Assembly: GCA_025353235.1 (NCBI GenBank) | Contig: JANXQZ010000224.1 | Location: 1 to 14,266 of the forward strand | Source of the DNA: Bryobacterales bacterium | Lineage (GTDB): Bacteria > Acidobacteriota > Terriglobia > Bryobacterales > Bryobacteraceae | Length of the DNA: 14,266 bases | Reading direction: 5' to 3' | In this document: positions 1 to 6,975 of the stretch, in pieces | How the letters are laid out: each line of letters starts with the position of its first letter | How positions within the stretch are numbered: position 1 is the first letter of the stretch | Notes under the pieces: model-generated | What the model was told of the DNA's origin: nothing | The model's input: the letters and a program-made list of their open reading frames with translations, nothing else | Database searches by the model: none | Made by a program: the position numbers and the translations under genes

Positions 1-11
1 AATTCGTGTCA

Positions 12-29
12 AAGCTTTTTATAAAGCTT
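12..29. repeat. AT-rich inverted repeat upstream of ureA
   Basis: A perfect 7-base inverted repeat, AAGCTTT (12-18) and AAAGCTT (23-29), flanks a 4-base TTAT loop. It could be the tail of a terminator for a gene left of the window or an operator for the urease genes. There is no clean T-run after it, so the role is open. The remaining sequence up to 161 holds no convincing gene on either strand. Confidence 0.4.
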
Positions 30-112
30 GACCGTTGGAACGCGGTGGCCCTATGTCAACCCTTTAACAACTCCAATCATACGCTGTCCCCATACAATAG
101 GATGATGTAAAA

Positions 113-141
113 TTGACGGCGCAACATCCAAGCATTCAAAT
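113..141 (+). promoter_or_regulatory. Candidate sigma-70 promoter for the urease genes
   Basis: TTGACG at 113-118 matches five of six -35 bases. TCAAAT at 136-141, 17 bases further on, matches four of six -10 bases. Transcription would start near 148, just ahead of the ureA ribosome site AGGAG (150-154). An alternative -10 box, TACAAT at 93-98, has no good -35 partner. This is a weak, eye-based call. Confidence 0.3.
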
Positions 142-161
142 CCATTCTCAGGAGCAATAGT

Positions 162-464
162 GTGCATCTTACACAACGAGAACAAGAAAGACTTTTGATC
201 CATGTCGCAGCAGATGTATCCCGTAAGCGCCAGCAACGCGGACTGAAGCTCAACTACCCCGAAGCAATCGCCATTCTTACAGCAGAAATCCTGGAAGCAG
301 CTCGCGATGGAAAGGCGGTAGCGGACATCATGACGCTGGGGGCCACAATTCTCAAACGCGAGCAGTTGATGGACGGGATCCCAGAGATGATCCACGATGT
401 GCAAGTGGAAGCCACCTTCCCCGATGGAACCAAGCTCGTGACCGTTCACGACCCGGTGAGATAG
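162..464 (+). CDS. ureA: Urease gamma subunit UreA
   Basis: This is the small structural subunit of urease, the cytoplasmic nickel enzyme that hydrolyses urea to ammonia and carbamate. The 100-residue product has the family's usual length and its standard N-terminal sequence ([20 protein letters not shown]), plus the [10 protein letters not shown] and VHDPV segments typical of UreA. The start is GTG at 162, preceded by AGGAG at 150-154 with seven bases of spacing, so start and length agree with the family. The stop codon is immediately followed by the ATG of ureB, indicating translational coupling. UreA assembles with UreB and UreC into the (UreABC)3-type complex. Gene order A-B-C as separate genes is the common bacterial form. 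Identity is essentially certain. Confidence 0.97.
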   Translation: MHLTQREQERLLIHVAADVSRKRQQRGLKLNYPEAIAILTAEILEAARDGKAVADIMTLGATILKREQLMDGIPEMIHDVQVEATFPDGTKLVTVHDPVR

Positions 465-776
465 ATGACCCCTGGCGAATATTTTCTCGAATCCGGCGAC
501 ATTGCGATCAACGTAGACCGCGACACCGCTCGCACCCTGGTGCGGCACACGGGCGACCGGCCCATCCAGGTGGGAAGCCACTATCATTTCTTCGAAGTAA
601 ATCGCGCCTTGCAATTCGATCGCGATGTCAGCTACGGCATGCGGCTGGATATCGCCGCTGGAACGGCGGTCCGCTTCGAGCCCGGTGAAACGAAGGAGGT
701 CGCTCTGGTAGCGTTTGCGGGGAATCGGATTGTGTGGGGCCATAACGGCCTGGTGAATGGAAAGTTGAGGACATGA
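465..776 (+). CDS. ureB: Urease beta subunit UreB
   Basis: This is the beta structural subunit of urease, 103 residues, normal for a stand-alone UreB. It starts with MTPGEY and carries the recognisable [20 protein letters not shown] segment, a jelly-roll-type beta fold that packs on the catalytic subunit, and ends in the [14 protein letters not shown] stretch. The ATG at 465 directly follows the ureA stop, and the TGA stop overlaps the ureC start as ATGA (773-776). All three subunits should therefore be made in step from one transcript. No frameshift or missing segment is seen. Confidence 0.97.
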   Translation: MTPGEYFLESGDIAINVDRDTARTLVRHTGDRPIQVGSHYHFFEVNRALQFDRDVSYGMRLDIAAGTAVRFEPGETKEVALVAFAGNRIVWGHNGLVNGKLRT

Positions 777-2497
777 GTCAATCGATCCCTCGCAAGACTT
801 ACGCCGATCTGTATGGTCCGACAACCGGCGATCGAGTCCGCCTGGCGGATACGGAACTCATTCTCGAAATCGAAAAAGACTTCACCACGTATGGCGATGA
901 GATCACCTTCGGCGGCGGCAAGGTGATTCGCGACGGCATGGGGCAAAGCTCCACAGCCATTCGCGAGTCTGACGGTGGAGCGCTCGATCTCGTGATCACG
1001 AATGCTATTGTTCTGGATCATTGGGGGATCGTCAAAGGCGACATCGGCGTTAAGAACGGACGCATCGTGAAGGTGGGGAAAGCGGGCAATCCAGACACGA
1101 TGGCGGGAGTGGACCCCGAGTTAATCGTCGGCGCCTGCACGGAGGTGATCGCCGGCGAAAACATGATCGTCACGGCAGGGGCGATCGACAGCCACATCCA
1201 TTTCATCTCGCCGCAGCAAATCTATGAGGCGCTGTGCGGCGGCACTACGACTATGATCGGCGGCGGCACGGGTCCAGCTACGGGAACCAACGCGACCACT
1301 TGCACGCCGGGCGCTTGGAATCTGGCGCGCATGTTTCAAGCCGCCGAAGCGTGGCCCATGAATTTTGGCTTTCTGGGGAAGGGCAACGCTTCCGGGCAAG
1401 CACCTTTGATCGAGCAGATTCAGGCTGGCGCGTGCGGGCTGAAACTCCACGAAGATTGGGGCACCACGCCCGCCGCGATTGATTCGTGTCTCCGAGTCGC
1501 GGATCTATGCGACGTCCAAGTTGCGATTCATACGGACACCATCAATGAGTCGGGCTATGTGGAAGACACCATCGCAGCCATTGGAGGACGCCCCATTCAC
1601 ACGTATCACACCGAAGGCGCGGGTGGCGGCCATGCACCCGACATCATCCGTATCGCGGCCTTGCCGAATATCTTGCCCTCTTCCACGAATCCCACGCGGC
1701 CGTACACTGTGAACACGATTGCCGAGCATTTGGACATGCTGATGGTTTGCCATCATCTGAATCCCATGGTGCCGGAGGACGTGGCTTTCGCGGAGAGCCG
1801 CATTCGTCCGGAGACCATCGCGGCCGAGGACATTCTGCACGATTTGGGCGTGTTCAGTATGATTTCGAGCGACTCGCAGGCGATGGGCCGCGTCGGCGAG
1901 GTCGTGCTCCGCACCTGGCAGACGGCTCATAAGATGAAAGTGCAAAGGGGTCCGCTGGCCGGAGATTCCAGCCGAGGCGACAATAACCGGCTCAAGCGTT
2001 ATGTGGCGAAGTATACGATCAACCCGGCGATTACGCATGGCGTGGCGCATCAGGTCGGCTCTATCGAGCCCGGTAAGCTGGCGGATTTGGTGCTCTGGCG
2101 TCCGGCATTTTTCGGCGTGAAGCCGGACATTATTTTAAAGGGCGGGTTCATCGCGTGGAGCTTAATGGGCGATGCCAACGCGTCTATTCCGACGCCGCAA
2201 CCTGTGCTCTACCGTCCCATGTTCGGTTCCTTTGGCGACGCGCCCCGTGCCACGAGCCTCACGTTTACTTCGCACGCAGCGCTGGAACAAGGCGCGCTCA
2301 ATGGCCTGCATCTTCGCAAGCGGTTGGTGGCGGTGGAGAATTGCCGAACGATTGGCAAGGCCGACATGGTTCACAATGCCGCCACTCCTAAGCTTGAAGT
2401 GGACCCGGAGACTTACGAAGTCCGCGCGGACGGCGAGCTATTGACGTGCGAGCCAGCGCAGAGCCTGCCGATGACGCAGCGGTATTTTCTGTTTTGA
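773..2497 (+). CDS. ureC: Urease alpha (catalytic) subunit UreC
   Basis: This is the catalytic subunit of urease, 574 residues, in the amidohydrolase superfamily. All expected active-site residues are present, each seven positions later than in the Klebsiella enzyme. His141 and His143 (DSHIHF), the lysine to be carbamylated (Lys224 in [10 protein letters not shown]), His226, His253, His279 and Asp367 bind the two nickel ions. The mobile flap Cys326-His327 (VCHHLN) is intact. The segment around 163-180 ([18 protein letters not shown]) is the usual urease signature. The gene overlaps ureB by four bases. After it comes a 99-base gap with a palindromic repeat and then ureG, where ureD, ureE or ureF would often be found. 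The enzyme should be active if nickel-insertion proteins are supplied elsewhere. Confidence 0.98.
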   Translation: MSQSIPRKTYADLYGPTTGDRVRLADTELILEIEKDFTTYGDEITFGGGKVIRDGMGQSSTAIRESDGGALDLVITNAIVLDHWGIVKGDIGVKNGRIVKVGKAGNPDTMAGVDPELIVGACTEVIAGENMIVTAGAIDSHIHFISPQQIYEALCGGTTTMIGGGTGPATGTNATTCTPGAWNLARMFQAAEAWPMNFGFLGKGNASGQAPLIEQIQAGACGLKLHEDWGTTPAAIDSCLRVADLCDVQVAIHTDTINESGYVEDTIAAIGGRPIHTYHTEGAGGGHAPDIIRIAALPNILPSSTNPTRPYTVNTIAEHLDMLMVCHHLNPMVPEDVAFAESRIRPETIAAEDILHDLGVFSMISSDSQAMGRVGEVVLRTWQTAHKMKVQRGPLAGDSSRGDNNRLKRYVAKYTINPAITHGVAHQVGSIEPGKLADLVLWRPAFFGVKPDIILKGGFIAWSLMGDANASIPTPQPVLYRPMFGSFGDAPRATSLTFTSHAALEQGALNGLHLRKRLVAVENCRTIGKADMVHNAATPKLEVDPETYEVRADGELLTCEPAQSLPMTQRYFLF

Positions 2498-2577
2498 AAA
2501 CCGCTCCCTGACAGTCACGGCTCGGTTTGCGAAGTCGAAGCGCCGGTTACAGAGCCGTGCACGTTAGTAAGCGGTCC
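2498..2577. repeat. Head-to-head palindromic repeat between ureC and ureG
   Basis: Two nested inverted repeats fill the gap: ACCGCT (2500-2505) with AGCGGT (2570-2575), and CACGGCTC (2516-2523) with GAGCCGTG (2552-2559). Read outward, both arms are copies of one unit of about 26 bases that begins GAGCCGTG and ends near AGCGGT: one on the minus strand (2523 to 2498), one on the plus strand (2552 to 2577). They agree at about 18 of 26 bases. A third copy lies at 7781-7805. This looks like a REP-type dispersed intergenic element. It could fold in RNA and temper transcription or translation from ureC into ureG. Confidence 0.6.
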
Positions 2578-2596
2578 TAATTGGAGTTTATTTGAC

Positions 2597-3271
2597 ATGA
2601 ATGACACCAGAGCGTTTCGAATCGGCGTAGCCGGACCAGTGGGTAGCGGCAAGACGGCCCTGGTGGCTTGCCTAGCACGCATCCTCTACCCGCGCTACAG
2701 CGTTGCGGTTGTAACCAACGATATTTACACCAAGGAAGATGCGGAGTTCTTGATCCGCGAGGGCGTGCTTCCCGACGGTCGCGTGCGCGGAGTGGAGACT
2801 GGCGGGTGTCCCCACGCCGCCATCCGTGAAGATGCATCAATGAACCTGGAAGCCATCGACGAACTGGAACAAGCGCTGCCCGGCCTGGAGCTGATTTTCG
2901 TGGAGAGCGGAGGCGACAATCTCGCAGCGGCGTTCAGTCCCGAACTCGTCGACGCTTTTGTCTACGTTATTGATGTCGCGGGTGGAGACAAGATCCCCCG
3001 CAAGGGCGGCCCTGGAATTCAACGGTCGGATCTACTGGTCATTAACAAAATGGATTTGGCGCCGTATGTGGGCGCGTCTCTGGAAGTGATGGAGCGGGAT
3101 GCGAAGAAACAGCGCGGACAGAAACTAACCGTCTTTACCAATTTAAAGACTGGTGAAAATCTCGACCAAATAGTTCAATGGGTAGAAAATCAATTGAAAG
3201 AAACTCGTAGGGACCTCGCAAGCATTCATCATCCGATTCTCAGTGGCGGCCATGGGCATAGCCACCACTGA
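2597..3271 (+). CDS. ureG: Urease accessory GTPase UreG, with His-rich C-terminal tail
   Basis: UreG is the cytoplasmic SIMIBI-class GTPase that drives nickel delivery into urease with UreF and UreD/UreH. The 224-residue product has the P-loop GPVGSGKT (13-20), the nickel-binding Cys-Pro-His motif (71-73), the ESGGDNL switch region (103-109) and the guanine-specificity motif NKMD (150-153). A GGAG at 2583-2586 precedes the ATG at 2597. The C-terminus runs about 20 residues past the usual end, with His at 211, 212, 219, 221, 223 and 224 (end GGHGHSHH). That resembles nickel-holding tails found on UreE or on the N-termini of some UreG proteins. With no ureE nearby, the tail may store or pass nickel, which is inference. 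The gene converges with the fasciclin gene, 15 bases between stops. Confidence 0.96.
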   Translation: MNDTRAFRIGVAGPVGSGKTALVACLARILYPRYSVAVVTNDIYTKEDAEFLIREGVLPDGRVRGVETGGCPHAAIREDASMNLEAIDELEQALPGLELIFVESGGDNLAAAFSPELVDAFVYVIDVAGGDKIPRKGGPGIQRSDLLVINKMDLAPYVGASLEVMERDAKKQRGQKLTVFTNLKTGENLDQIVQWVENQLKETRRDLASIHHPILSGGHGHSHH

Positions 3272-3286
3272 GATACAACGCAACAG

Positions 3287-3760
3287 CTACATCTTAGGCA
3301 TAATCACGGCATCGATCACATGGATCACGCCGTTGCTGCAAACAATGTCAGTCTTCACGACCGTGGCTTTGTCGATCATGACCTTACCGCCTTTCGCCAC
3401 AACGTTCGCCGATGTGCCTTCCGCTGTTTTTGCTTTCATCGTGTGAACATCGGCCGCCATTACCTTGCCCGGGACAACATGATAAAGCAGTACCTTCTTC
3501 AGCTTATCGGGATTCGCAAGCAGGCTATCCAGAGCGCCTGCCGGAAGTTTTGCGAAGGCTTCGTCGGTGGGAGCGAAGACGGTAAATGGTCCAGGCCCCT
3601 TCAAGGTGTCGACCAGTCCTGCAGCCTGTACAGCCTTCACCAAAGTAGTGAAATCGCCCGCCGCTACTGCCGTGTCGACGATGTCTTTATCTTGCGCTTG
3701 GAGTCCAAACGCGCCAAATGCCAGCAGGGCTAAAGCTCCTGCGAATTGAAAACGCTTCAT
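3287..3760 (-). CDS. Secreted fasciclin (FAS1) domain protein
   Basis: The 157-residue product has a clear Sec signal peptide (Lys-Arg start, hydrophobic core to about residue 20, cleavage likely after LQA at 22). A single FAS1 domain fills the rest. Family motifs are visible: [17 protein letters not shown] around 57-73 (H1 region), [10 protein letters not shown] around 91-100 and the C-terminal [14 protein letters not shown] (H2 region). Single-domain bacterial FAS1 proteins are exported and thought to act in adhesion or matrix contacts; the ligand is unknown. GGAG (minus strand, 3766-3769) sits six bases before the ATG, supporting this start. It lies 66 bases downstream of the JAB-like gene on the same strand, so read-through is possible, but it has its own strong ribosome site. 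Confidence 0.92.
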   Translation of the reverse strand: MKRFQFAGALALLAFGAFGLQAQDKDIVDTAVAAGDFTTLVKAVQAAGLVDTLKGPGPFTVFAPTDEAFAKLPAGALDSLLANPDKLKKVLLYHVVPGKVMAADVHTMKAKTAEGTSANVVAKGGKVMIDKATVVKTDIVCSNGVIHVIDAVIMPKM

Positions 3761-3826
3761 ATTTTCTCCATGTGATTTTACCGCTTACGTCAATTGAAGA
3801 GATGAAGCACGGAAAGTAGAGATGTA

Positions 3827-4867
3827 TTACTTCGCGCGACGATTTGAGTTGGCGCGGCGGGCCCGCTTCAATGGCGGTTTATTTTCTAGAAGCCGCAGTT
3901 TGCGCTGAAGCTCCTGGTTCCGGTTCGTTTCTTTGCGCAAAGATTGCTGCAGGCTGGAAACTTGAGCTGCTAAGCTGTCGCGCTCGCGGCGAAGACCCGC
4001 TGTTTCTTCACTGCCCGCTGAAGCAGCCAGCAACCGCGCCGACTCCTGAACAGGAGGACCCTTGGCCGGAAACAGCGTGAGCAGCACTTGCAAATCGCCC
4101 GACTTGCGCGCATACGGAAATGCGCCCGCGCGCAGCCGTGGAACATCAAGCGCGACTTGAACCGTAGAATTGCCATCCCTGATATCGAGCGCTCCGCGGG
4201 TAGCTTCGCGAACCCTCCCGGCATTCTTGTCCCACGCAAATTGAAGCGTGTCTCCGTTATCCACAATGTGGAAAGAGATGGAAGCCGGCGGCGCGGCCTG
4301 AGGTTTCCAGAGGAATGCCGCTGGCGTTATTGCGGCCAGGATGAGCAAGGCCGCCCACAGCCAAATACGGTTATACGCTGGGTTGCTTTTCTTAGCTACA
4401 GCGGGGAGCTGCAGAAGCCCGATCTTGATACTTCCATCTGAAGCCCGGGCGAGAATGCCCATGTTAGCGCCCGCAGCTCTCATAGGTTGCACTATCAGGG
4501 TGATCTGCCAGCTCCATGGAAAGAAGTGAGCGTAGATTTCGAGGTTCGCTTCGGTGAGATGAATTTCACCTCGCGCTTGCGAAACAAACCAACCAACCGG
4601 GTGCAGGACGGATAGCTCGGGGTCTGACTTCGCGTCTATCAACTGCTTGCTGAGAGCGAATTTATTAGGCTCGGAAAGCTGGCATTCCATAGGACGCCAA
4701 GTTAAGATGCGCACCAGGTTCTCGCCGCGATCGCCAAATAGGACCCCGCCAATCTCAACACCCGAAAACGCTGCAGCCAGGCGAATTTTATCGAGGACTT
4801 GGGGAGAATACTCCACAGCGAGCGGACTGTCCGGTACGGTCCACGTCTTAAAATCGGTCTCGCTCAC
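3827..4867 (-). CDS. Membrane protein with degenerate JAB/MPN domain and C-terminal coiled coil
   Basis: 346 residues. Residues about 15-140 resemble a JAB/MPN (Mov34-like) domain: EIGGVLFG around 38-45 and VGWFVSQARGEIHLTEAN around 91-108. The active JAMM motif would read H-x-H-x7-S-x2-D. Here both His are replaced (Val95, Gln97), Ser is Thr105 and Asp is Asn108; only the glutamate (Glu38) remains. It should not bind zinc or cleave isopeptide bonds. One membrane helix follows (about 168-187), then a beta-rich stretch (196-280), a coiled coil (about 291-330) and a very basic tail. The start is GTG at 4867, overlapping the stop of the upstream membrane gene (GTGA), so the two are coupled. It is probably a structural or binding module; the partner is unknown. 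JAB assignment is from motif pattern only. Confidence 0.75.
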   Translation of the reverse strand: MSETDFKTWTVPDSPLAVEYSPQVLDKIRLAAAFSGVEIGGVLFGDRGENLVRILTWRPMECQLSEPNKFALSKQLIDAKSDPELSVLHPVGWFVSQARGEIHLTEANLEIYAHFFPWSWQITLIVQPMRAAGANMGILARASDGSIKIGLLQLPAVAKKSNPAYNRIWLWAALLILAAITPAAFLWKPQAAPPASISFHIVDNGDTLQFAWDKNAGRVREATRGALDIRDGNSTVQVALDVPRLRAGAFPYARKSGDLQVLLTLFPAKGPPVQESARLLAASAGSEETAGLRRERDSLAAQVSSLQQSLRKETNRNQELQRKLRLLENKPPLKRARRANSNRRAK

Positions 4868-5292
4868 GCAACATAGATGGCTGAAGCAGACGGGTGGTTG
4901 CTTACCGACGTTTTGGTGGTCTCGTCAGTATCGGGTTCGTCCGGAATCTCGTGCAGGTGATAGTAGAGAGTGATGCTCGCCATGATGCCGGCCGTTATGA
5001 GGAGACCAGCCAGCCAAGCTCGTGATCGCCGATTCCAGGCGGTTGTTTGTTCCACGAGCGCAGCGGTGAGCCGAACAACGCACCAAGCCGCTGCCGCGCC
5101 GCAGAATAGCTTGAGGTACCACGGGAGCAGGTCCATGTGACCTTGGCCGTCCACCTGAGTCCACATTTGCAGTGCGATCGGGAGGGCGATCAGATATTCA
5201 AACGCATAGGCCAAACGAAGCCAATTCGGACCCGCAGGCGCCCCCGAGCCGGTGAATTCTTCAATGCGCGTTTCTTGGAGTTCCTCTTGCAC
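4864..5292 (-). CDS. Three-helix inner-membrane protein, unknown function
   Basis: 142 residues, no family recognised. Three hydrophobic segments are clear: about 25-44, 56-80 and 91-111. The N-terminus is Glu-rich, and the C-terminal tail of about 30 residues is acidic, then Ser/Thr-rich. The start is GTG at 5292; the next in-frame Met lies inside the first helix region, so GTG is preferred although the ribosome site is weak. Its stop overlaps the start of the JAB-like membrane gene, a strong sign that the two products are made together and may form a membrane complex. It is divergent from the gluconolactonase-type gene with only 49 bases between starts. Confidence 0.75.
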   Translation of the reverse strand: MQEELQETRIEEFTGSGAPAGPNWLRLAYAFEYLIALPIALQMWTQVDGQGHMDLLPWYLKLFCGAAAAWCVVRLTAALVEQTTAWNRRSRAWLAGLLITAGIMASITLYYHLHEIPDEPDTDETTKTSVSNHPSASAIYVA

Positions 5293-5328
5293 TTCTTACT
5301 CAACGTAACATGTCTCAGAAGCCTTCAG

Positions 5329-5341
5329 TACACTTAAATCC
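5329..5341 (+). promoter_or_regulatory. -10 box placed for a leaderless start of the SMP-30 gene
   Basis: TACACT at 5329-5334 fits the -10 consensus and ends seven bases before the ATG at 5342. No ribosome binding site is present (the bases before ATG are TTAAATCC). Transcription would begin at or next to the start codon. No good -35 box is seen. Confidence 0.35.
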
Positions 5342-6205
5342 ATGAAATGGACCTTCCTATTCCTGCTTTCCGGCAGCGTCTTCGCTCAGGATTTCTCGAA
5401 CATTCAGATCGAGAGAGCCGCCGCTGGCTTGGCGTTCACGGAGGGGCCCGTCTGGTCTCGTGAAAACTACCTGATATTCAGCGACATTCCGAACGACAAA
5501 CTCATGAAGTTGATTCCGGGCGAGGGCAAAGCAGCTGTACGGGAAAACTCGAACGGAGCCACCGGCAATACCTTCGACGCCCAGGGCCGGCTATACACTT
5601 GCGAAAGCCGCACGCGCCGGGTAGTCAGGCAAGACAAGAAAGGACGAGTGGAAATTCTCGCGGAACGCTGGGAGGGCAAGCGGTTCAATGCACCAAACGA
5701 TATTGTGGTGCGGCACGACGGCGAGATCTATTTCACCGATCCCGCATTCGGCTACCAGCAAGATACTCGCGAACTCGATTTCTATGGCGTGTTTCACATC
5801 GGCCGGAAAGGCGAATTGGCGATTGTGGCTAAGCCCAAGGGCAGGCCTAACGGTATCGCGCTATCGCCCAACGGACGCATCCTGTACGTCACCAACTCGG
5901 ATGAGCACAACATCCGGGCCTACGATCTGGACAAAAACGGGGAGCCTTCGAATGAGCGCATTGTCATTGCAGGGATTGAGGGAGTTCCCGACGGCATGCG
6001 GGTGGATGAGAAGGGAAATCTGTATGTCGCGGCAAGCGGGATCGCCATCTACACACCCGAAGGGAAGCTGCTCGCCAATCTTCCAATGGGCGAGACTCCC
6101 TCGAACTGCGCTTTCGGCGACCCCGATTTTCAGGCGCTGTACATTACAGCGCGCAGGTCAGTCTACCGCATTCGCATGCCTATCAAAGGCAGCGTTCAAT
6201 ACTGA
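5342..6205 (+). CDS. Secreted SMP-30/gluconolactonase-family protein
   Basis: 287 residues with a short signal peptide (cleavage likely after VFA, residue 15). The mature part is a six-bladed beta-propeller of the SMP-30/gluconolactonase/LRE type. Metal ligands align with the family: Glu34 (FTEGPVW), Asn170 (RPNGIAL) and Asp217 (VPDGMRVD), with the substrate-site Asn119 in NAPNDIV. The family hydrolyses sugar lactones such as gluconolactone, usually with a divalent metal. Export suggests action in the periplasm on sugar-oxidation products, but the exact lactone cannot be read from sequence. The ATG at 5342 gives a good signal peptide; no ribosome site precedes it. It converges with a small secreted protein gene, only four bases between the two stops. 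Confidence 0.9.
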   Translation: MKWTFLFLLSGSVFAQDFSNIQIERAAAGLAFTEGPVWSRENYLIFSDIPNDKLMKLIPGEGKAAVRENSNGATGNTFDAQGRLYTCESRTRRVVRQDKKGRVEILAERWEGKRFNAPNDIVVRHDGEIYFTDPAFGYQQDTRELDFYGVFHIGRKGELAIVAKPKGRPNGIALSPNGRILYVTNSDEHNIRAYDLDKNGEPSNERIVIAGIEGVPDGMRVDEKGNLYVAASGIAIYTPEGKLLANLPMGETPSNCAFGDPDFQALYITARRSVYRIRMPIKGSVQY

Positions 6206-6209
6206 CGAG

Positions 6210-6527
6210 CTATTCGGAGATCGAAATGGATTCGACTTTGATTACGTCGCCGTCCATGGTTCCGGAGACGCTCGCCTTCAGGTCTTTATCCTTCGTGGTT
6301 GCCTTAATGGCTTCGAGCGCCTTGGCATTGCCGGATTCGTCGAATTTCACGAATTTACCGTCGGCTGTCACCAGGCCGTAGCCGCTCTTGGAGCAGGCAA
6401 TCGCGCATTTCTTGGCATGAGTTGCCAAGTCCTTGCCATGGCAAGCGACGTCGACAACAGTACCGCTCCACGTTTCCGCAAACGCTGCGATTGAAAATAA
6501 AGAGAACGCCAACAAGGTTTTTTTCAT
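6210..6527 (-). CDS. Small secreted Cys-containing protein, unknown function
   Basis: 105 residues from the ATG at 6527, chosen because it begins an ideal signal peptide (MKKTLLAFSLFSIAAFA, cleavage near 17) and follows AAGGA with a normal gap. A 13-residue extension to 6566 is unlikely. The mature part begins with WSGTVVDVACHG, has Cys at 29, 41 and 45 (C-x11-C-x3-C) with His30 and His37, and ends in a short beta-type repeat (VSGTMDGDVIKVESISI). I recall similar small exported proteins with a GTVxDxxC start and a GxVDGDTIKV end in acidobacterial genomes, without a known role. The Cys/His cluster could bind a metal or form disulfides. Confidence 0.8.
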   Translation of the reverse strand: MKKTLLAFSLFSIAAFAETWSGTVVDVACHGKDLATHAKKCAIACSKSGYGLVTADGKFVKFDESGNAKALEAIKATTKDKDLKASVSGTMDGDVIKVESISISE

Positions 6528-6651
6528 GGTTATGTCCTTCCAGAGACCGCTCTTAGTGTCCCACATATCCCAACGGAATACATCTGATAAGCTGAAAGTA
6601 ATTTTGGTTACGTTTAGAACGGCCTGAAGATTTAATACTTGCTTCGCTCCC

Positions 6652-6963
6652 TTGCTGGTGTTTATACTGGCTTTTTTCCTTGGCGGTGCGGTTGTGATAA
6701 TTACCCGGGACGAATTCGATCCACTGGCGCCTCAGCGCGAAGCTGCGATGTTCTACGGACTTTTCTTGCGAGGGCACTCGGCAGAGACCCTGCGCCGGGA
6801 CATCGACGTGCCTAAGCCGTTGCTGCAGAAGTGGCTCCAAGCGCGGCGCTATGAAACAAACTTTAGGGATTCGCTTAAGCGAGTCTATACCTACCGGAAG
6901 CAAGTGCTGGCCATCTTCGATGAGCTAGTTCACAACGAGAAGAACCGTCCCAGCATTCACTAA
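6652..6963 (+). CDS. Small conserved protein with helix-turn-helix-like core; start uncertain
   Basis: The reading frame is open from 6628 and ends at 6963. Residues 18-98 look like a compact all-helical protein (DEFDPLAPQREAAMFYGLF, then SAETLRRDIDVPKPLLQKW around 43-61, which resembles a helix-turn-helix, then VYTYRKQVLAIFDELVHNEK). I have a memory of similar small acidobacterial proteins, but no function. Starting at TTG 6652 gives a hydrophobic N-terminus (LVFILAFFLGGAVVII) that could be a membrane anchor. GTG at 6658 or GTG at 6694 would shorten or remove it. None has a clear ribosome site. phzF starts 13 bases after the stop, so the two may be co-transcribed. Confidence 0.6.
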   Translation: MLVFILAFFLGGAVVIITRDEFDPLAPQREAAMFYGLFLRGHSAETLRRDIDVPKPLLQKWLQARRYETNFRDSLKRVYTYRKQVLAIFDELVHNEKNRPSIH

Positions 6964-6975
6964 CATCCGTTAAGA

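Noticed and set aside
51..824. A 257-codon minus-strand frame over ureA, ureB and the start of ureC
   Set aside because: The plus strand encodes three certain urease subunits; this is a shadow frame without recognisable motifs.
1505..2050. A 181-codon minus-strand frame inside ureC
   Set aside because: It is His/Arg-rich shadow translation of the conserved urease active-site region.
2498..2596. Possible remnant of ureE or ureF between ureC and ureG
   Set aside because: The 99 bases are explained by the palindromic repeat and the ureG ribosome site; no residual coding for either protein is visible.
3827..5292. A bacterial ubiquitin-like (JAB, E1, E2) modification or defence system
   Set aside because: The JAMM residues are lost and no E1-, E2- or ubiquitin-like gene is present nearby.
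5688..6494. A 268-codon plus-strand frame across the SMP-30 gene and the small secreted gene
   Set aside because: It overlaps two well-supported genes in other frames, and its protein is rich in Ser, Arg and Trp with no domain.
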